This document shows, one piece after another, positions 37,801-48,398 of a stretch of DNA of 64,000 bases (the stretch's first letter is position 1; each line of letters opens with the position of its first letter). Origin of the DNA: Citrus sinensis (taxonomy: Eukaryota > Streptophyta > Magnoliopsida > Sapindales > Rutaceae); NCBI RefSeq assembly GCF_022201045.2, contig NC_068557.1, forward strand, positions 28,559,501-28,623,500, given 5' to 3'. The notes under the pieces are model-generated. The model worked only from the letters and a program-made list of their open reading frames with translations, ran no database searches and had not been told where the DNA came from. The position numbers and the translations under genes are program-made.

Positions 37801-39296
37801 GAATCCAAAGAATAAACCAGCTATAAGATTTACATAAATGTCAAAACCACAGCAGTATAAGACAACTGGTGAAAGTGAGATGGACCATACCTGTATGAAG
37901 TATATTATTCCATTGACTGAGATATAAAAAATCCTGAGTTTATCAGTTGGTAAGCTTCTTGCCTGTCAATCCGTTAATATGTTAATATTTCCTTGAATAG
38001 TATTAAAAAAAAAAAAGGAATCATACAAGCTTGCAAATAATCTAATGGCATCATAAAAAAATTAGTTACTTGCCTGGTGATATATCTCTGCCCAAAAGAG
38101 GACAAGTAGTGTGTATGTAGAGAAAAACAACAGTCCCGGAAGATCCAATACTACAAGCGTAAGCACCTGGTTCAATATACAGCAGCACTATGTCGTAAGA
38201 AGGCCTTGGACATTCTAGATGCCATATTATGGCAGGCAAAAGTAAAGTGTCATCTAATTCAAATCAACGAAGAACTATGACCCCAGAAACTTTATTTACC
38301 AGTAGTTTAGAATGTTAGCACAAGTACAGAAAGCTCAGAAAAATGCACAATGTTTCATAATTAAAGTATATCATACAGACAATGCTATGGACTGAATAAA
38401 CAGTAAGGAATATATCAAGAAAATTTTTACTATTTGTTCATACACTGAAAAAAGAAATTTTTTTTTAAGGATTTGAAAGCCAAAGCATATATGGTTGATC
38501 AAGAATAGAATTGCAATTTATCAGAACTACAGCAAACTGACCTTGGGATGCAAAAGAAACACTTGCATGTGAAACCCAAAAACAACTGCACGTACTGTTA
38601 CAGTAAAAAAGAAGACAAAATTCAAAGTCAAATTAGTTCCCAATAAAATAAAATGAGTGACGACAATCACAATGTCACAAAGACTCTAGTTATCACCTCC
38701 ATTTACAATGAAGTTCATAAGATGAAAGACCTTCTGTGTTGTCCAACCATATTCAGGCACTCTCAACTCAATCCTTATTAATTGTATCTGCTCATCATAA
38801 ACATCAATCAGAAAACCTCGTCATTCACGTCAACTAATCTAACCACAAAATCACAGCACGCAGAAGCAAACATGTCTTACAAACTGTAATTAGACTTGAA
38901 TTAGAACAACAGTAGCATTTCCTAATTTTCAAGATGCTCGTGAAGAACACACACAAATAATAATAATAATAATAATAAAAGAAAAAATTGCCATGCATCA
39001 TCCGAAATTTAAGATGAATTCAATAATTATGTACAGTAAATACACAAAGATGTTATTAAATGATTCGATTTACATAAAATCAAATCTCAAAACAACAAAA
39101 CATGATCATACAAGAAGAGAGAAAGAGAGAGAATAACCAGAGCAACAGAGGATACAAGCGCGTAAGCGGCACAGAGAGAGTAGAAGATCCCGTCCTGCCA
39201 CTGAGACGACTCGTTGATCTCGGCCCACCAGCTCGTGAGCACAGTTCCGAACTCGGAAGAGGATGAGTTCAGTGGCATTCCCGTAATTCTCCTCAT
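34860..39296 (-). CDS. TOM1: TOM1/TOM3-family membrane protein (tobamovirus multiplication protein 1 homologue)
   Basis: Seven-pass tonoplast protein; in Arabidopsis its homologues are host factors that tobamovirus replication complexes use. Eleven exons: 39296-39138, 38787-38697, 38594-38542, 38166-38074, 37962-37891, 37036-36964, 36810-36765, 36628-36565, 35934-35881, 35111-35034 and 34952-34860. They total 876 nt, 291 aa, the same length as Arabidopsis TOM1. Signatures: [95 protein letters not shown] and the C-terminal [18 protein letters not shown]. The intron after exon 4 begins GC (CACCAG|GCAAGT), a GC-AG intron; keeping frame requires it. Membrane segments are evenly spaced through the protein. 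Confidence 0.94.
35319..35492. repeat. Direct repeat of about 46 bp in TOM1 intron 9
   Basis: AATATCCATCAT...GTTGAAGTAACTGGACTAT followed by a T/C tract occurs at about 35319-35364 and 35446-35492 with a few differences. Confidence 0.7.
38956..38981. repeat. (AAT)n microsatellite in TOM1 intron 1
   Basis: About eight AAT units in a row at 38956-38981. Confidence 0.8.
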
Positions 39297-41945
39297 TATC
39301 TACAAACTTTTCGCGAGCTCTCCCGAGGAAGTCAAAACTCCTTTCTCTTCGCCAACAAGTACAAACTCCAGCCTTTGAGAAGCCAAGAAACGTGGACACC
39401 AGCCCAAACACGAAACTACGAATTACCAATCGCGGAGGAAATTTTTGAAAGAAGTAAAAATAATTGTGTGACTTGGTATAACTCTACCAGATGGACACGG
39501 CGCGTCCCTCACCTAAGTTTCTACGAGATCAACGAATGAGATTAGTTGTTATTTGTTCTTATTTTGGTAAGATTTTTACACCTGTCACGTTTTGATTTGT
39601 TATTGATTTCTCTGCGTTCGACACGTGGTAAAAACTGTGCTACAAGTGTTAGTTTATTAATTTTTTTTTCCTTTCAATTGGTTTATTGCTAATTTACTAC
39701 AGTGAGGTGAACATAGTAGAAAGTGTCTACTATTTTCTTTTGTGTCTTTTTTCATTTTAACTAATTGCAGAAAAATGGCGTGTAATTGGTACCGGTGTAA
39801 TTACTAATTAGGCGGCAAACAAATTTAACGATATTATGTTAAGAAGTAATTTTTTTATATTATATTAAATAATACAAATATTAAGGAATTGATGGTATGT
39901 TAAAAAATGAATTTAAAAATTTACAATAAATTTATTTTTATTTAATTGTTTATAAAATTAATTTTATATGAATCAGAAAATAAATTAAATTAAAAAGAAG
40001 AATTATAAAATTTTCATGAATAGAAAAATTAAGTTATAAAACGATATTTAAAATAGTTCCAAGCATTTTCAAATACTTTATAAGATTATATATTACTTCA
40101 TACTTTTCATCTGACGAAAATAATTTTATATCACTTAAAAAACTACATTATTGAAACATATATATTAAAAAAAAAAAGTCAAAGGTGACCAATTTTGTGG
40201 CACAAGAATATGATGATCGCAGGGGAAGAAAAATTAAATTTGAGTAGGAGAGAATCACGTGTTGAAGGTGAGAGTGAGGAGATGCTCCTAGAGATTTTCC
40301 CTTGGGCAATCAGTGAGGGGCCCACCGGTCAAAGAGTCTAGGGAAGGAGGGTTGTTTTAACAGCTTGCGATGTGAAGTTTCCTCACCGTCCAGCCATCAC
40401 CTCACCCAACGGCAATCCGGCGAGGACGGTTAGTCGGTACTCGGTTAGTCGGCGCGTTTGGACTTTGGTTTTATGGTGACGTATTCATCATACACTGATT
40501 ACATATTTATTATATCCATCTACTATCTAATTGAATATTTTAATTAAAATTTATATCTAATTCAAAATATTTTTAATGAATATTATTCAATTCAATTTAT
40601 ATGAATATCCAATTTCATGGATCAATTTCCCAATCTCTATATTATGTACATATCTCTATCTATGCGTCAAAAATAATTTAAAATTATACTACTTATGATA
40701 ACAAAACCTATGGTTCGTGAATGACACTTTTATTTTGAAAGCACAGCTTCTCACAACAATGTCCATTGAAGCTTATGCTTACAATGGAAACACAAAAATA
40801 ATGAGATTTACATAATTTTTATCAAAGATTAAATCGATATGTTTTTCAAATTTATAAATAAACCTTATTCTTGAGTGAATGATATTCTCATTGTTTGTGC
40901 TCGATAATTGACCACATGACATATAAATTACAATCGACATGAGTGGCAGTACTAAGAATTCAATCTAACAGGGCTAAGTTCAAACAAGAAAAAATTAATG
41001 AATACAATTTATCTATTTTAGTATCAATTATTTTTCTTATTAGCTTACCAACCCCTTTTAATTTTGAAAATTTGTTATCATAATTCACATTCATAATGTA
41101 AACATCAAGTTGAATTTTAAGTGCTATAAAATTGATTGAAGAAAAACATTTGGATAAATTTAGTAACATGAAATAGTTTTTGTTTTTTTGTACGAGAAGA
41201 GGTAGGACCCAAGGGAATTCAAAATAACAATATTTCTTTGTAGGTTGCAAGCGTAAAAACAAATACTTTGATATTTTAATTATTTTTAAAATTTAACAGA
41301 AATTTTTATGATAAATCAAATAAAAAATTATACAAATATTAAATTAAATTTATTAATTTTAAAAAGTCAAGGACTTTAATCTTTGCCAGCCCTAATATGG
41401 CACCGCAACTGATCGACATATCTGTGCCATTTTCATTTTTTTTTTCCTTCACTTATATTTACTCTTGTAGTGAAGTACGAATTCCATCCATTCAAGAAAA
41501 TGATTATGCAACCCAAGGACTTCGAAGTGTGACTAATGAGTATTACTTCTTTTTAAATTTGGCTAAAAGAAGACTGGATACTTCAATTAATTAAATAATT
41601 GGTCATTGTCTCAAGTTTCCAACCAATTTCACATAAAATAAACAAAAGTCTTTATATAAAAAGAAAGGATAATGTTCTTTAGTCATATCATTAATCTGCC
41701 GACTGTGATAAACATATTTTTTTTATTTATTTTAAGGAGATAAACATCTTAAGTAGTAGTAGATTGACATGATAGCACCAAAAGATAACGATGCAAACCA
41801 TAGTCAAATAAAGATAAAGTTTCGATTTACTCGTAGATTGCATGTTTTTTATCTTAAAATTAAGAAGTAAACAGGCAATAACCAGAAATTTTTTTTTTTT
41901 TTGGTTCAAAGGCAAATACTAGCATTATGATGATTATACTCGGAA
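39297..41945. other. Large spacer upstream of TOM1
   Basis: The first 200 bp should be TOM1 leader and promoter. The rest is low-GC, except a GC-richer patch at about 40240-40470 that looks like an orphan promoter or leader: CACGTG at about 40257, CCACCGGTC, then repeated GGTTAGTCGG. No gene follows it on either strand. Confidence 0.5.
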
Positions 41946-41954
41946 TATTAAGAA

Positions 41955-42785
41955 TGGATATTATCATTTTTCCACCAAAGGTATTCTGACACATCATGTC
42001 AGTACCACAGTTTGGTAAAACTATCAATTTACCACCAAACGTTTAAACTGTTAGCATTTTCCCACCATTCCGTTAAAACTCAGTTAATATGTAACGGAAA
42101 ATTTTTAAAAGGTCAATTTTACCCCTGGAACATAAAAGACCATATAATTAACCTTTTTATGAATTTTGTAATTAAATCATCATTTGTTGTTCTTCATTCT
42201 TAAAGGACAAAAATTACCCTTTATAAAATTTTTTAAAATTGACCATGAGGTGCTAGGTACTTCATAAATTGATTTAATTGATTTAATTTTTAATTTATTT
42301 ATTAAATTGACGAGCTAAAGCCAATTTATTCTACTACTAAAAATCAATTTATGAAGGGGAAAAAAAGATTGTGCAAAAGAAGTAATTTTATCTTTGATAT
42401 GATGATAATAATTTTACACAAAAAAATTAAATAAATAAATTTACCCTTTAAAAATTAAATAAATTAAATTAATTTATGAAGTACCGAACACCACACGGTC
42501 AATTTTACAAAATTTATAAAGGGTAATTTTTTTCCTTTAAGAAAGAAGAACCAGCAAATGATGATTTAATTACAAAATTCATGAAAGGTTAATTACATGG
42601 TTTTTTATGCTCCAGGGGTAAAATTGACCTTTTAGAAATTTTATGTTACATATTAACTGAGCTTTAACGGAATGGTGGGAAAATGCTAACAGTTTAAATG
42701 TTTGGTGGTAAATTGATAGTTTTACCAAACCGTGGTACTGACATGATATATCAGAATACTTTTTGTGGAAAAATGATAATATCCC
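41955..42785. mobile_element. 831-bp foldback MITE, Mutator-like (long terminal inverted repeats, 9-bp target duplication)
   Basis: The two halves are inverted copies of each other over about 340 bp per arm (roughly 41955-42295 and 42445-42785) around a short AT-rich loop. The ends read TGGATATTATCATTTTTCC and, reversed from the right, GGGATATTATCATTTTTCC. The 9-bp word TATTAAGAA flanks it exactly on both sides (41946-41954 and 42786-42794). Long inverted repeats plus a 9-bp target duplication point to the Mutator superfamily. The same peptide frame appears in both arms because of the symmetry and is not a gene. Confidence 0.85.
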
Positions 42786-43034
42786 TATTAAGAACGCAAA
42801 ACAATCAATGCAAACGATCATATTCAATATTTTTAAGTACAAAATTTATTCTTAATCAATGTTGACTTTACACTAATAAGTTACAAAGACAAAACTATTA
42901 AAACAAATTTAATTAAAATTAAAAGAATGAATGCAATAATATGACAATTAAGAATTCTATGTTTATAGGTGAAATGCCCCAAAAATATTGTTTAAATCAA
43001 ATATAAAATAATTTTAAGTGATTAGTTTACGTGT

Positions 43035-43106
43035 GGATCCGTGGCGCAATGGTAGCGCGTCTGACTCCAGATCAGAAGGTTGCGTGTTCGATTCACGTCG
43101 GGTTCA
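43035..43106 (+). tRNA. tRNA-Trp (CCA), copy 1
   Basis: A 72-base cloverleaf. The acceptor stem GGATCCG pairs with CGGGTTC (with two G-U pairs), the D-arm/box A reads TGGCGCAATGG, the anticodon loop is CTCCAGA with anticodon CCA, and box B is GGTTGCGTGTTCGATTC-like, followed by discriminator A. There is no intron. A T run at about 43129-43141 can serve as Pol III terminator. It is identical to copy 2 and to the usual plant nuclear tRNA-Trp as I recall it. No CAA start motif lies directly upstream, unlike copy 2. Confidence 0.95.
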
Positions 43107-43141
43107 ATCCCCTGAAACCAATCATACATTTTTTTTTTTTT

Positions 43142-43262
43142 TAAATTCGGTTCAGCCCCAAGTGTTGCAGAAATTTAGCGGCACGATTCTCGCGGCCGCG
43201 CCGTCAACCTCGACAAGCAAAGACGACACACGCCTCGCTATTACTTTGTTGAAAATTGATTT
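43142..43262 (+). pseudogene. 5' fragment of a PPR336-like gene just after tRNA-Trp copy 1
   Basis: The frame 43142-43261 reads ILAAAPSTSTSKDDTRLA then ITLLKID, matching PPR copy 2 at TSKDKTRAALTLLKSE, and its bases resemble both PPR copies over about 110 bp. Homology stops at an A run (about 43261-43275). It is a remnant of a third tRNA-Trp/PPR unit, not an active gene. Confidence 0.65.
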
Positions 43263-43275
43263 AAAAAAAAAAAAA

Positions 43276-44514
43276 GTGGCTTCAAATGTGATGGCTAATC
43301 CACCAATTTTGAATAGGATCGTTTAAGTAGAAGCATACAACATAGAATTGGGCAATCCTTTGTTGTTTGATAAGTACTGGGCAGTCATCTATAGTGAACA
43401 AAAAATCCTTTCTTCAGAGTTGCTGGTAACATAGTGTAATTTGGTCGGTTGCCGGCATCATTAAGGACATGAGAAAATTTACGCTGAAGATCTGGACTCT
43501 TTTTCGATTTAATTTCGCAAGGTGTTGTTGTTCAGAAGACAATGCAAAATAAATAAAATGAAGTGAAACAAGTGTGTTAAAATATTTTTTGGTAGAGCTT
43601 ACAAGGAAAAGATAAGTCAATTTACTTCAACTAATGAAAACTCAAATTTTGAGATTTTAGTAGTAGAGATTGATTTTTTTTTAATTAAAATGTTTAAAAT
43701 ATTTTTTATTTATTTGATAGTTTTATTTTATTTTTATAGTATAATTTTAAAAAATTTATCTATTCAAAATTTTTATAATTTTCAATAAAAGTTTACGTTG
43801 ACAATTTTAAGCAATCAATTTTTTTTAGATAAAATCTCTATTTTAAAAGTTTTATTAACAAAATCTTTACTTAAATAAGTATTATTTAAAAAATTATACT
43901 GTATAAAGTTTCACTTAAATAAATTTTATTTAAAAAGATATACAAAGCAAAATTTAAAATTACATTTTCTTATTCACAATTTATTTTATGAATCATGAAA
44001 TTCACCGTACTGTTAAAAAAATATTTTATTTTATATTTTGAAATTTACTTAAACATTAACAAACTGCAAATAATTAAATAATTAAATAATTTTTTGATAA
44101 AAATAAATTATTAATTAATTATAGTAAAGCGGAATATTGGAGTATGGAAAATGTTTATTTATTTATTTATTACACCTGTCACATGCTACTCAGTCACCAG
44201 CCTCTGGCATAGTAGTTCTCTCTGGTCAGAAAGCTAATGCCGAAGCGGCTCTAATCTCTCCTCTAACCAGTGCATATGCATAAGAGTGCATAAGACAGGG
44301 ATCCAGCCGTCTACAACCGTCTACACAAGGGAGGGTACTTTAAACTTGAGGGTGCTCAAGTAGCTAATTTTAAAATTTCACAGAATTTTTAATATTATTA
44401 CAAACCTCAGCACCCACTCTGTAGTTTCTTTTCATTGTTCTCTATCTGAAAACCCAAAACCGTTTCTCTTTAATTTTGATTAAAAAAAAAAATTTCTTTT
44501 TTTTAAAAAGAAAA
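43276..44514. other. Spacer and promoter of PPR336 copy 1
   Basis: Very AT-rich from about 43620 to 44160, then GC-richer sequence and a leader before the ATG at 44515. No gene or repeat of note. Confidence 0.5.
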
Positions 44515-45729
44515 ATGGCCTTACTTTATCGCCTCCGTACAAATTTTAACCTGAAAACTGTAAATTACCGTAATCTGGCCACGTCATCACTGCTCTCGGC
44601 CGGCGACGAGGCTGCGGCGTTGACTATCAAGGAAAAGAAACGCGCCACTATAGCTCGTTTGAAATCGGAGTCCAATCCATTTAGGATCCTGGACATCTGC
44701 TGCGGCGCCTCGCTCGCACCGGAGTCTCCCCTGGACCGCATGGCCTTCTCAATCGCCGTATCGAAGCTATCCCAGGCCAATCACTTCAACGCCATCTCTC
44801 AGTTACTCGAAGAGCTCAAGACCCGACCGGATTTGCGACAAAACGAGCGTTTCCACGTTCACTCCATCGTCCTGTACGGCCAAGCCAACATGATCGACCA
44901 CGCGATGCAGACTTTTGAGGAAATGGATAAGTACGGACTTCGTCAGTCCGTTGACGCCTTGAACGCGCTGCTATTAGGTTGCATTTTATCAAAGAATTAC
45001 GAAGAAGTTAAACGGATATTTACGGAGTTTCCGAAAGTTTACGGAATCGAGCCGAATTCTGAGACCTACAATAAGGTTATTAAGTCGTTCTGTGAGTCTG
45101 GTGATTCGAGTTCTGTGTATTCAATTCTGGCTGAGATGAGAAGAAAATCCATTAGACCAAACGCGACGGATTTTGGGCTTTTGCTAGCTGGGTTTTATAA
45201 AGAGCACAAGTATGAAGATGTGGGTAAAGTTTTGCAAATGATGGAGAAATGTGGGATTGCATCTGGGGTTAATGTTTATAATATAAGGATTCAGAGTCTT
45301 TGTAAGTTAAAGAGGTCTGAAGAGGCCAAGGCATTGCTCGATGGGATGTTGTCCAGAGGAATTAAGCCCAATTTGGACACGTATAAGCATTTGATTCATG
45401 GGTTTGGCAAGGAAGGGAATCTCGAAGGAGCTAAGAAGTTGTTTGCGAGTATGATTAATGGAGGGTGTGAACCAGATAGTTATTGCTTTTTTATGTTCAC
45501 TTATTTTCTGTGCCAAGGGGGGGAGTATGAGACAGCGCTGAAGGTCTGCAGGGCCAGTATGGCAAAGGGTTGGGTGCCGCATTTCTCAACTATGAAATCA
45601 TTGGTGACTGGACTGGCCAGTATTTCCAAGGTTGCTGAGGCGAACGAGCTTATTGGACTAATGAAGAAGAGGTTCCCCAAGAGTGGCGATATGTGGAATG
45701 ATATTGAAGCTGCCTTGCCTCGGCAGTGA
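44515..45729 (+). CDS. PPR336: PPR336-like mitochondrial pentatricopeptide repeat protein, copy 1
   Basis: Intronless 404-aa P-class PPR protein homologous to Arabidopsis At1g61870 (PPR336), a protein bound to the large subunit of mitochondrial ribosomes. The N-terminus MALLYRLRTNFNLKT... is Arg/Ser-rich with few acidic residues, as expected for mitochondrial import. The Met at 44515 is chosen because the 13 upstream in-frame codons lie in an A/T-rich leader. After a helical N-terminal region (LKSESNPFRILDICC) come about eight PPR repeats, e.g. ETYNKVIKSFCESGD, NVYNIRIQSLCKLKR, DTYKHLIHGFGKEGN. The C-terminus is MWNDIEAALPRQ. It shares its whole layout with copy 2. Differences in usually conserved spots (CCGAS where copy 2 has CRAAA; GFGKEGN for GFCKDGN) suggest it is the more diverged copy, but the frame is intact. 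Confidence 0.92.
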   Translation: MALLYRLRTNFNLKTVNYRNLATSSLLSAGDEAAALTIKEKKRATIARLKSESNPFRILDICCGASLAPESPLDRMAFSIAVSKLSQANHFNAISQLLEELKTRPDLRQNERFHVHSIVLYGQANMIDHAMQTFEEMDKYGLRQSVDALNALLLGCILSKNYEEVKRIFTEFPKVYGIEPNSETYNKVIKSFCESGDSSSVYSILAEMRRKSIRPNATDFGLLLAGFYKEHKYEDVGKVLQMMEKCGIASGVNVYNIRIQSLCKLKRSEEAKALLDGMLSRGIKPNLDTYKHLIHGFGKEGNLEGAKKLFASMINGGCEPDSYCFFMFTYFLCQGGEYETALKVCRASMAKGWVPHFSTMKSLVTGLASISKVAEANELIGLMKKRFPKSGDMWNDIEAALPRQ

Positions 45730-46918
45730 AGACAAATTATGGTGTGCAATTTACTTTGGTAATTGTAGATAGATTGAATTCATCATTTAAAACTTTTAAT
45801 AAAGCTCAATTTTAGGCTAAGAATCTAATGGAATAGTTCAAGATAATGTTAAGTCATTGACCATATGACACAAGTTTATGTGTAGCTATTGACTTGGCCC
45901 TATTTCATGATTTGTAAAAGAATAATTGAAATCTGTTTTAGTATATACATCATACATTCATAGAGATAGAAGTGCAAGAAAGTGAATTCAATTTTGTTAC
46001 TTAGAAAGAAGAGTGAATCTTTAATTTGTCTAAACTTGGTTACAGCATTTTTATCAATGGGAGCTCGTGGCTTCCACCATTAATTTTTACACATTCTTTT
46101 TGGTGATATTGAGTTTGTGGAGGCATTGGCTATTTTGAATTGTCAGAGGAAGCAGGGTTGTTGCCTCTTATTGTTGAACCATAATTCTTGAATGTTATCG
46201 AACTAATCTTACTAAAGATTTCCAGCAGATGCGTCATTGGTTGGCTGGTCTCGGAGATCCACGATGTCATGGTGGAGAGAAACCTTTTCATGCCTCATAA
46301 CTATTCCTAGATCATGACTCACGAGATGAGGTTTATCTCAATCTGGCCAAATTGGTTTTGGCAAAGGAGTCCTTAATCTGGCTGGAGGAGTCACCTCCAT
46401 TTGTGCCTTGTAATTCTTCTCATCTTCTAAAAACTTGGTAAAGCATGCACTGGTGTAAAGAAAAGACTGAATGATAGCCTACAGAGCTGGTTCTGTTATG
46501 AATTCTTTGAGCAATACTCAGTTCATCACCAAAGCTAACAACTTGCTGATCTGTTTCTTCTATACTAAAGTTGGTTCCGGCAAAAAGAAAGCTGGTTCAA
46601 GCTCAATGCTTGTGGTTGTGTCAGGCAGCTTTCAAGATCCTGCAATGCTGTTGGCACATACACGGGGCGAATTTGACTTTTACGAATGAGGAGCATTTTG
46701 TTTTGTCTATCCATTTGCTGTAACCTTTTCTATGTGTTTTAACGAGGCTGCATAAAGCATTTTGATTTAGAAAGATTAATGATTGCAAAAGTTGGTCGTT
46801 GTCTCAAATTTACGTGAATGTGATTTTGAGAGCGGAGTTCTATGGATAGGTAGCGGTATAAGGCAGGGTTTTAAATATTACTAATTTAAGTAATTAATGT
46901 GGACAAGAACAAACAACA
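45730..46918. other. Spacer between PPR copy 1 and tRNA-Trp copy 2
   Basis: 3' UTR of PPR copy 1, then unassigned sequence. A plus frame at 46471-46689 (72 codons) has no family I recognise. The stretch 46190-46690 has fairly coding-like base use and could be an old gene fragment. Confidence 0.45.
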
Positions 46919-46990
46919 GGATCCGTGGCGCAATGGTAGCGCGTCTGACTCCAGATCAGAAGGTTGCGTGTTCGATTCACGTCGGGTTCA
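46919..46990 (+). tRNA. tRNA-Trp (CCA), copy 2
   Basis: Base-for-base identical to copy 1, including seven bases of 3' flank (ATCCCCT). The anticodon loop is CTCCAGA. Upstream ACAAACAACAG supplies the CAA start motif typical of plant tRNA genes, and a T run at about 47008-47016 gives a terminator. It lies only 199 bp before the PPR336 copy 2 start codon on the same strand. Confidence 0.96.
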
Positions 46991-47189
46991 ATCCCCTTAG
47001 TGGATCATTTTTTTTCGTCTGCTTCAATCAGTTTGCTCGCTATGTTTACATCTGCCGCTTTCTTATATCACCACCGTCCATCACACGGATCCTCTGCTTC
47101 ACTCTGTAGTGCTCTTCTCTAAAAGACTAAAACCCAGAACCCTAGCTCTCTCTCTTTCGTTTCCAATCATCAATATTAAAACGAATAGA

Positions 47190-48398
47190 ATGGCTTTTAT
47201 TTCCCGACTTCGAACGAACCTAAACCTGTTCTCACAAAAACATCACCGCTACTTGGCCACGTCATCTATCCTCTCCTCCGGCGACAAAACGCCCTTGACC
47301 AGCAAGGACAAGACACGCGCCGCTCTTACTCTGCTAAAATCGGAATCCAATCCAGAAAAGATCCTCGAAATCTGCCGCGCCGCCGCCCTCACACCGGAGT
47401 CCCACCTCGACCGCCTCGCCTTTTCAATCGCCATCAACAAGCTATCAGAAGCCAATTACTTCAATGGCATCTCGCAGTACCTCGAAGAGCTCAAGACCCG
47501 ACCCGATTTGCAAAACGAGCGCTTTCACGCTCACTCGATCATCCTGTACGGCCAAGCCAACATGACTGAGCACGCCGTCCGGACATTTAAGGAAATGGAC
47601 GAGCATAAACTCCGTCATTCGGTTGGGGCTTTCAACGCTTTGTTGTTGGCTCTCACGATAGCCAAAGACTACAAAGAAGTTAAACGGGTATTTATCGAAT
47701 TTCCCAAGACTTACGGAATCAAGCCGGATTTGGATACCTACAACAGGGTAATTAAGGCGTTTTGTGAGTCCAGTGATTCAAGTTCTGCGTACTCGATTTT
47801 GGCTGAAATGGATAGGAAGTCGATTAAACCAAACGCCTCGAGTTTTGGAGCTTTGGTGGCTGGGTTTTATAAGGAGGAGAAGTATGAAGATGTGAATAAA
47901 GTCTTGCAAATGATGGAAAGATATGGGATGAAGTCTGGGGTTAGTATGTATAATGTGAGGATTCATAGCCTTTGTAAGTTAAGAAAGTGTGCAGAAGCCA
48001 AGGCATTGCTTGATGAGATGTTGTCTAAAGGAATGAAGCCGAATTCAGTCACTTATAGCCATTTCATTTATGGGTTCTGCAAAGATGGGAATTTTGAAGA
48101 AGCTAAGAAGTTTTATAGGATTATGAGTAACAGTGGGTTGTCGCCAAATAGCTCTGTATATTTTACTATGGTGTATTTCATGTGTAAAGGTGGGGATTAT
48201 GAGACAGCACTGGGCTTCTGCAAGGAGAGTATAGCGAAGGGTTGGGTGCCTAATTTCACGACTATGAAATCATTGGTGACTGGGCTGGCTGGTGCTTCCA
48301 AAGTCAGTGAAGCAAAGGAGCTTATTGGCCTAGTGAAGGAGAAGTTCACCAAGAATGTGGATACCTGGAATGAGATTGAAGCAGGCTTGCCTCAATAG
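47190..48398 (+). CDS. PPR336: PPR336-like mitochondrial pentatricopeptide repeat protein, copy 2
   Basis: Intronless 402-aa P-class PPR protein, closest in look to Arabidopsis At1g61870 (PPR336). The start MAFISRLRTNLNLFSQKHHR is a good mitochondrial presequence (Arg, Ser, no acids); the frame is open 27 codons upstream, but that part is leader. Shared family blocks: TSKDKTRAALTLLKSES, ERFHAHSIILYGQANM, FNALLLALTIAKDYKEVKRV, YNRVIKAFCESSDSSSAYS, NVRIHSLCKLRKCAEAKALL, VTYSHFIYGFCKDGN and the end WNEIEAGLPQ. About eight PPR repeats fill residues 100-400. The protein is presumed to sit on the mitochondrial ribosome. It lies in tandem with copy 1, with a tRNA-Trp between; copy 2 keeps more family-consensus residues and is likely the main functional copy. 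Confidence 0.94.
   Translation: MAFISRLRTNLNLFSQKHHRYLATSSILSSGDKTPLTSKDKTRAALTLLKSESNPEKILEICRAAALTPESHLDRLAFSIAINKLSEANYFNGISQYLEELKTRPDLQNERFHAHSIILYGQANMTEHAVRTFKEMDEHKLRHSVGAFNALLLALTIAKDYKEVKRVFIEFPKTYGIKPDLDTYNRVIKAFCESSDSSSAYSILAEMDRKSIKPNASSFGALVAGFYKEEKYEDVNKVLQMMERYGMKSGVSMYNVRIHSLCKLRKCAEAKALLDEMLSKGMKPNSVTYSHFIYGFCKDGNFEEAKKFYRIMSNSGLSPNSSVYFTMVYFMCKGGDYETALGFCKESIAKGWVPNFTTMKSLVTGLAGASKVSEAKELIGLVKEKFTKNVDTWNEIEAGLPQ

Noticed and set aside
42012-42842. Two similar short proteins on opposite strands (MVKLSIYHQTFKLLAFSHHS)
   Set aside because: They are the same stretch in the two inverted arms of a MITE, not genes.
43018-43141. Open frame running through tRNA-Trp copy 1
   Set aside because: The frame is an accident of the tRNA sequence; only the part after 43142 has PPR similarity, and it is a fragment.
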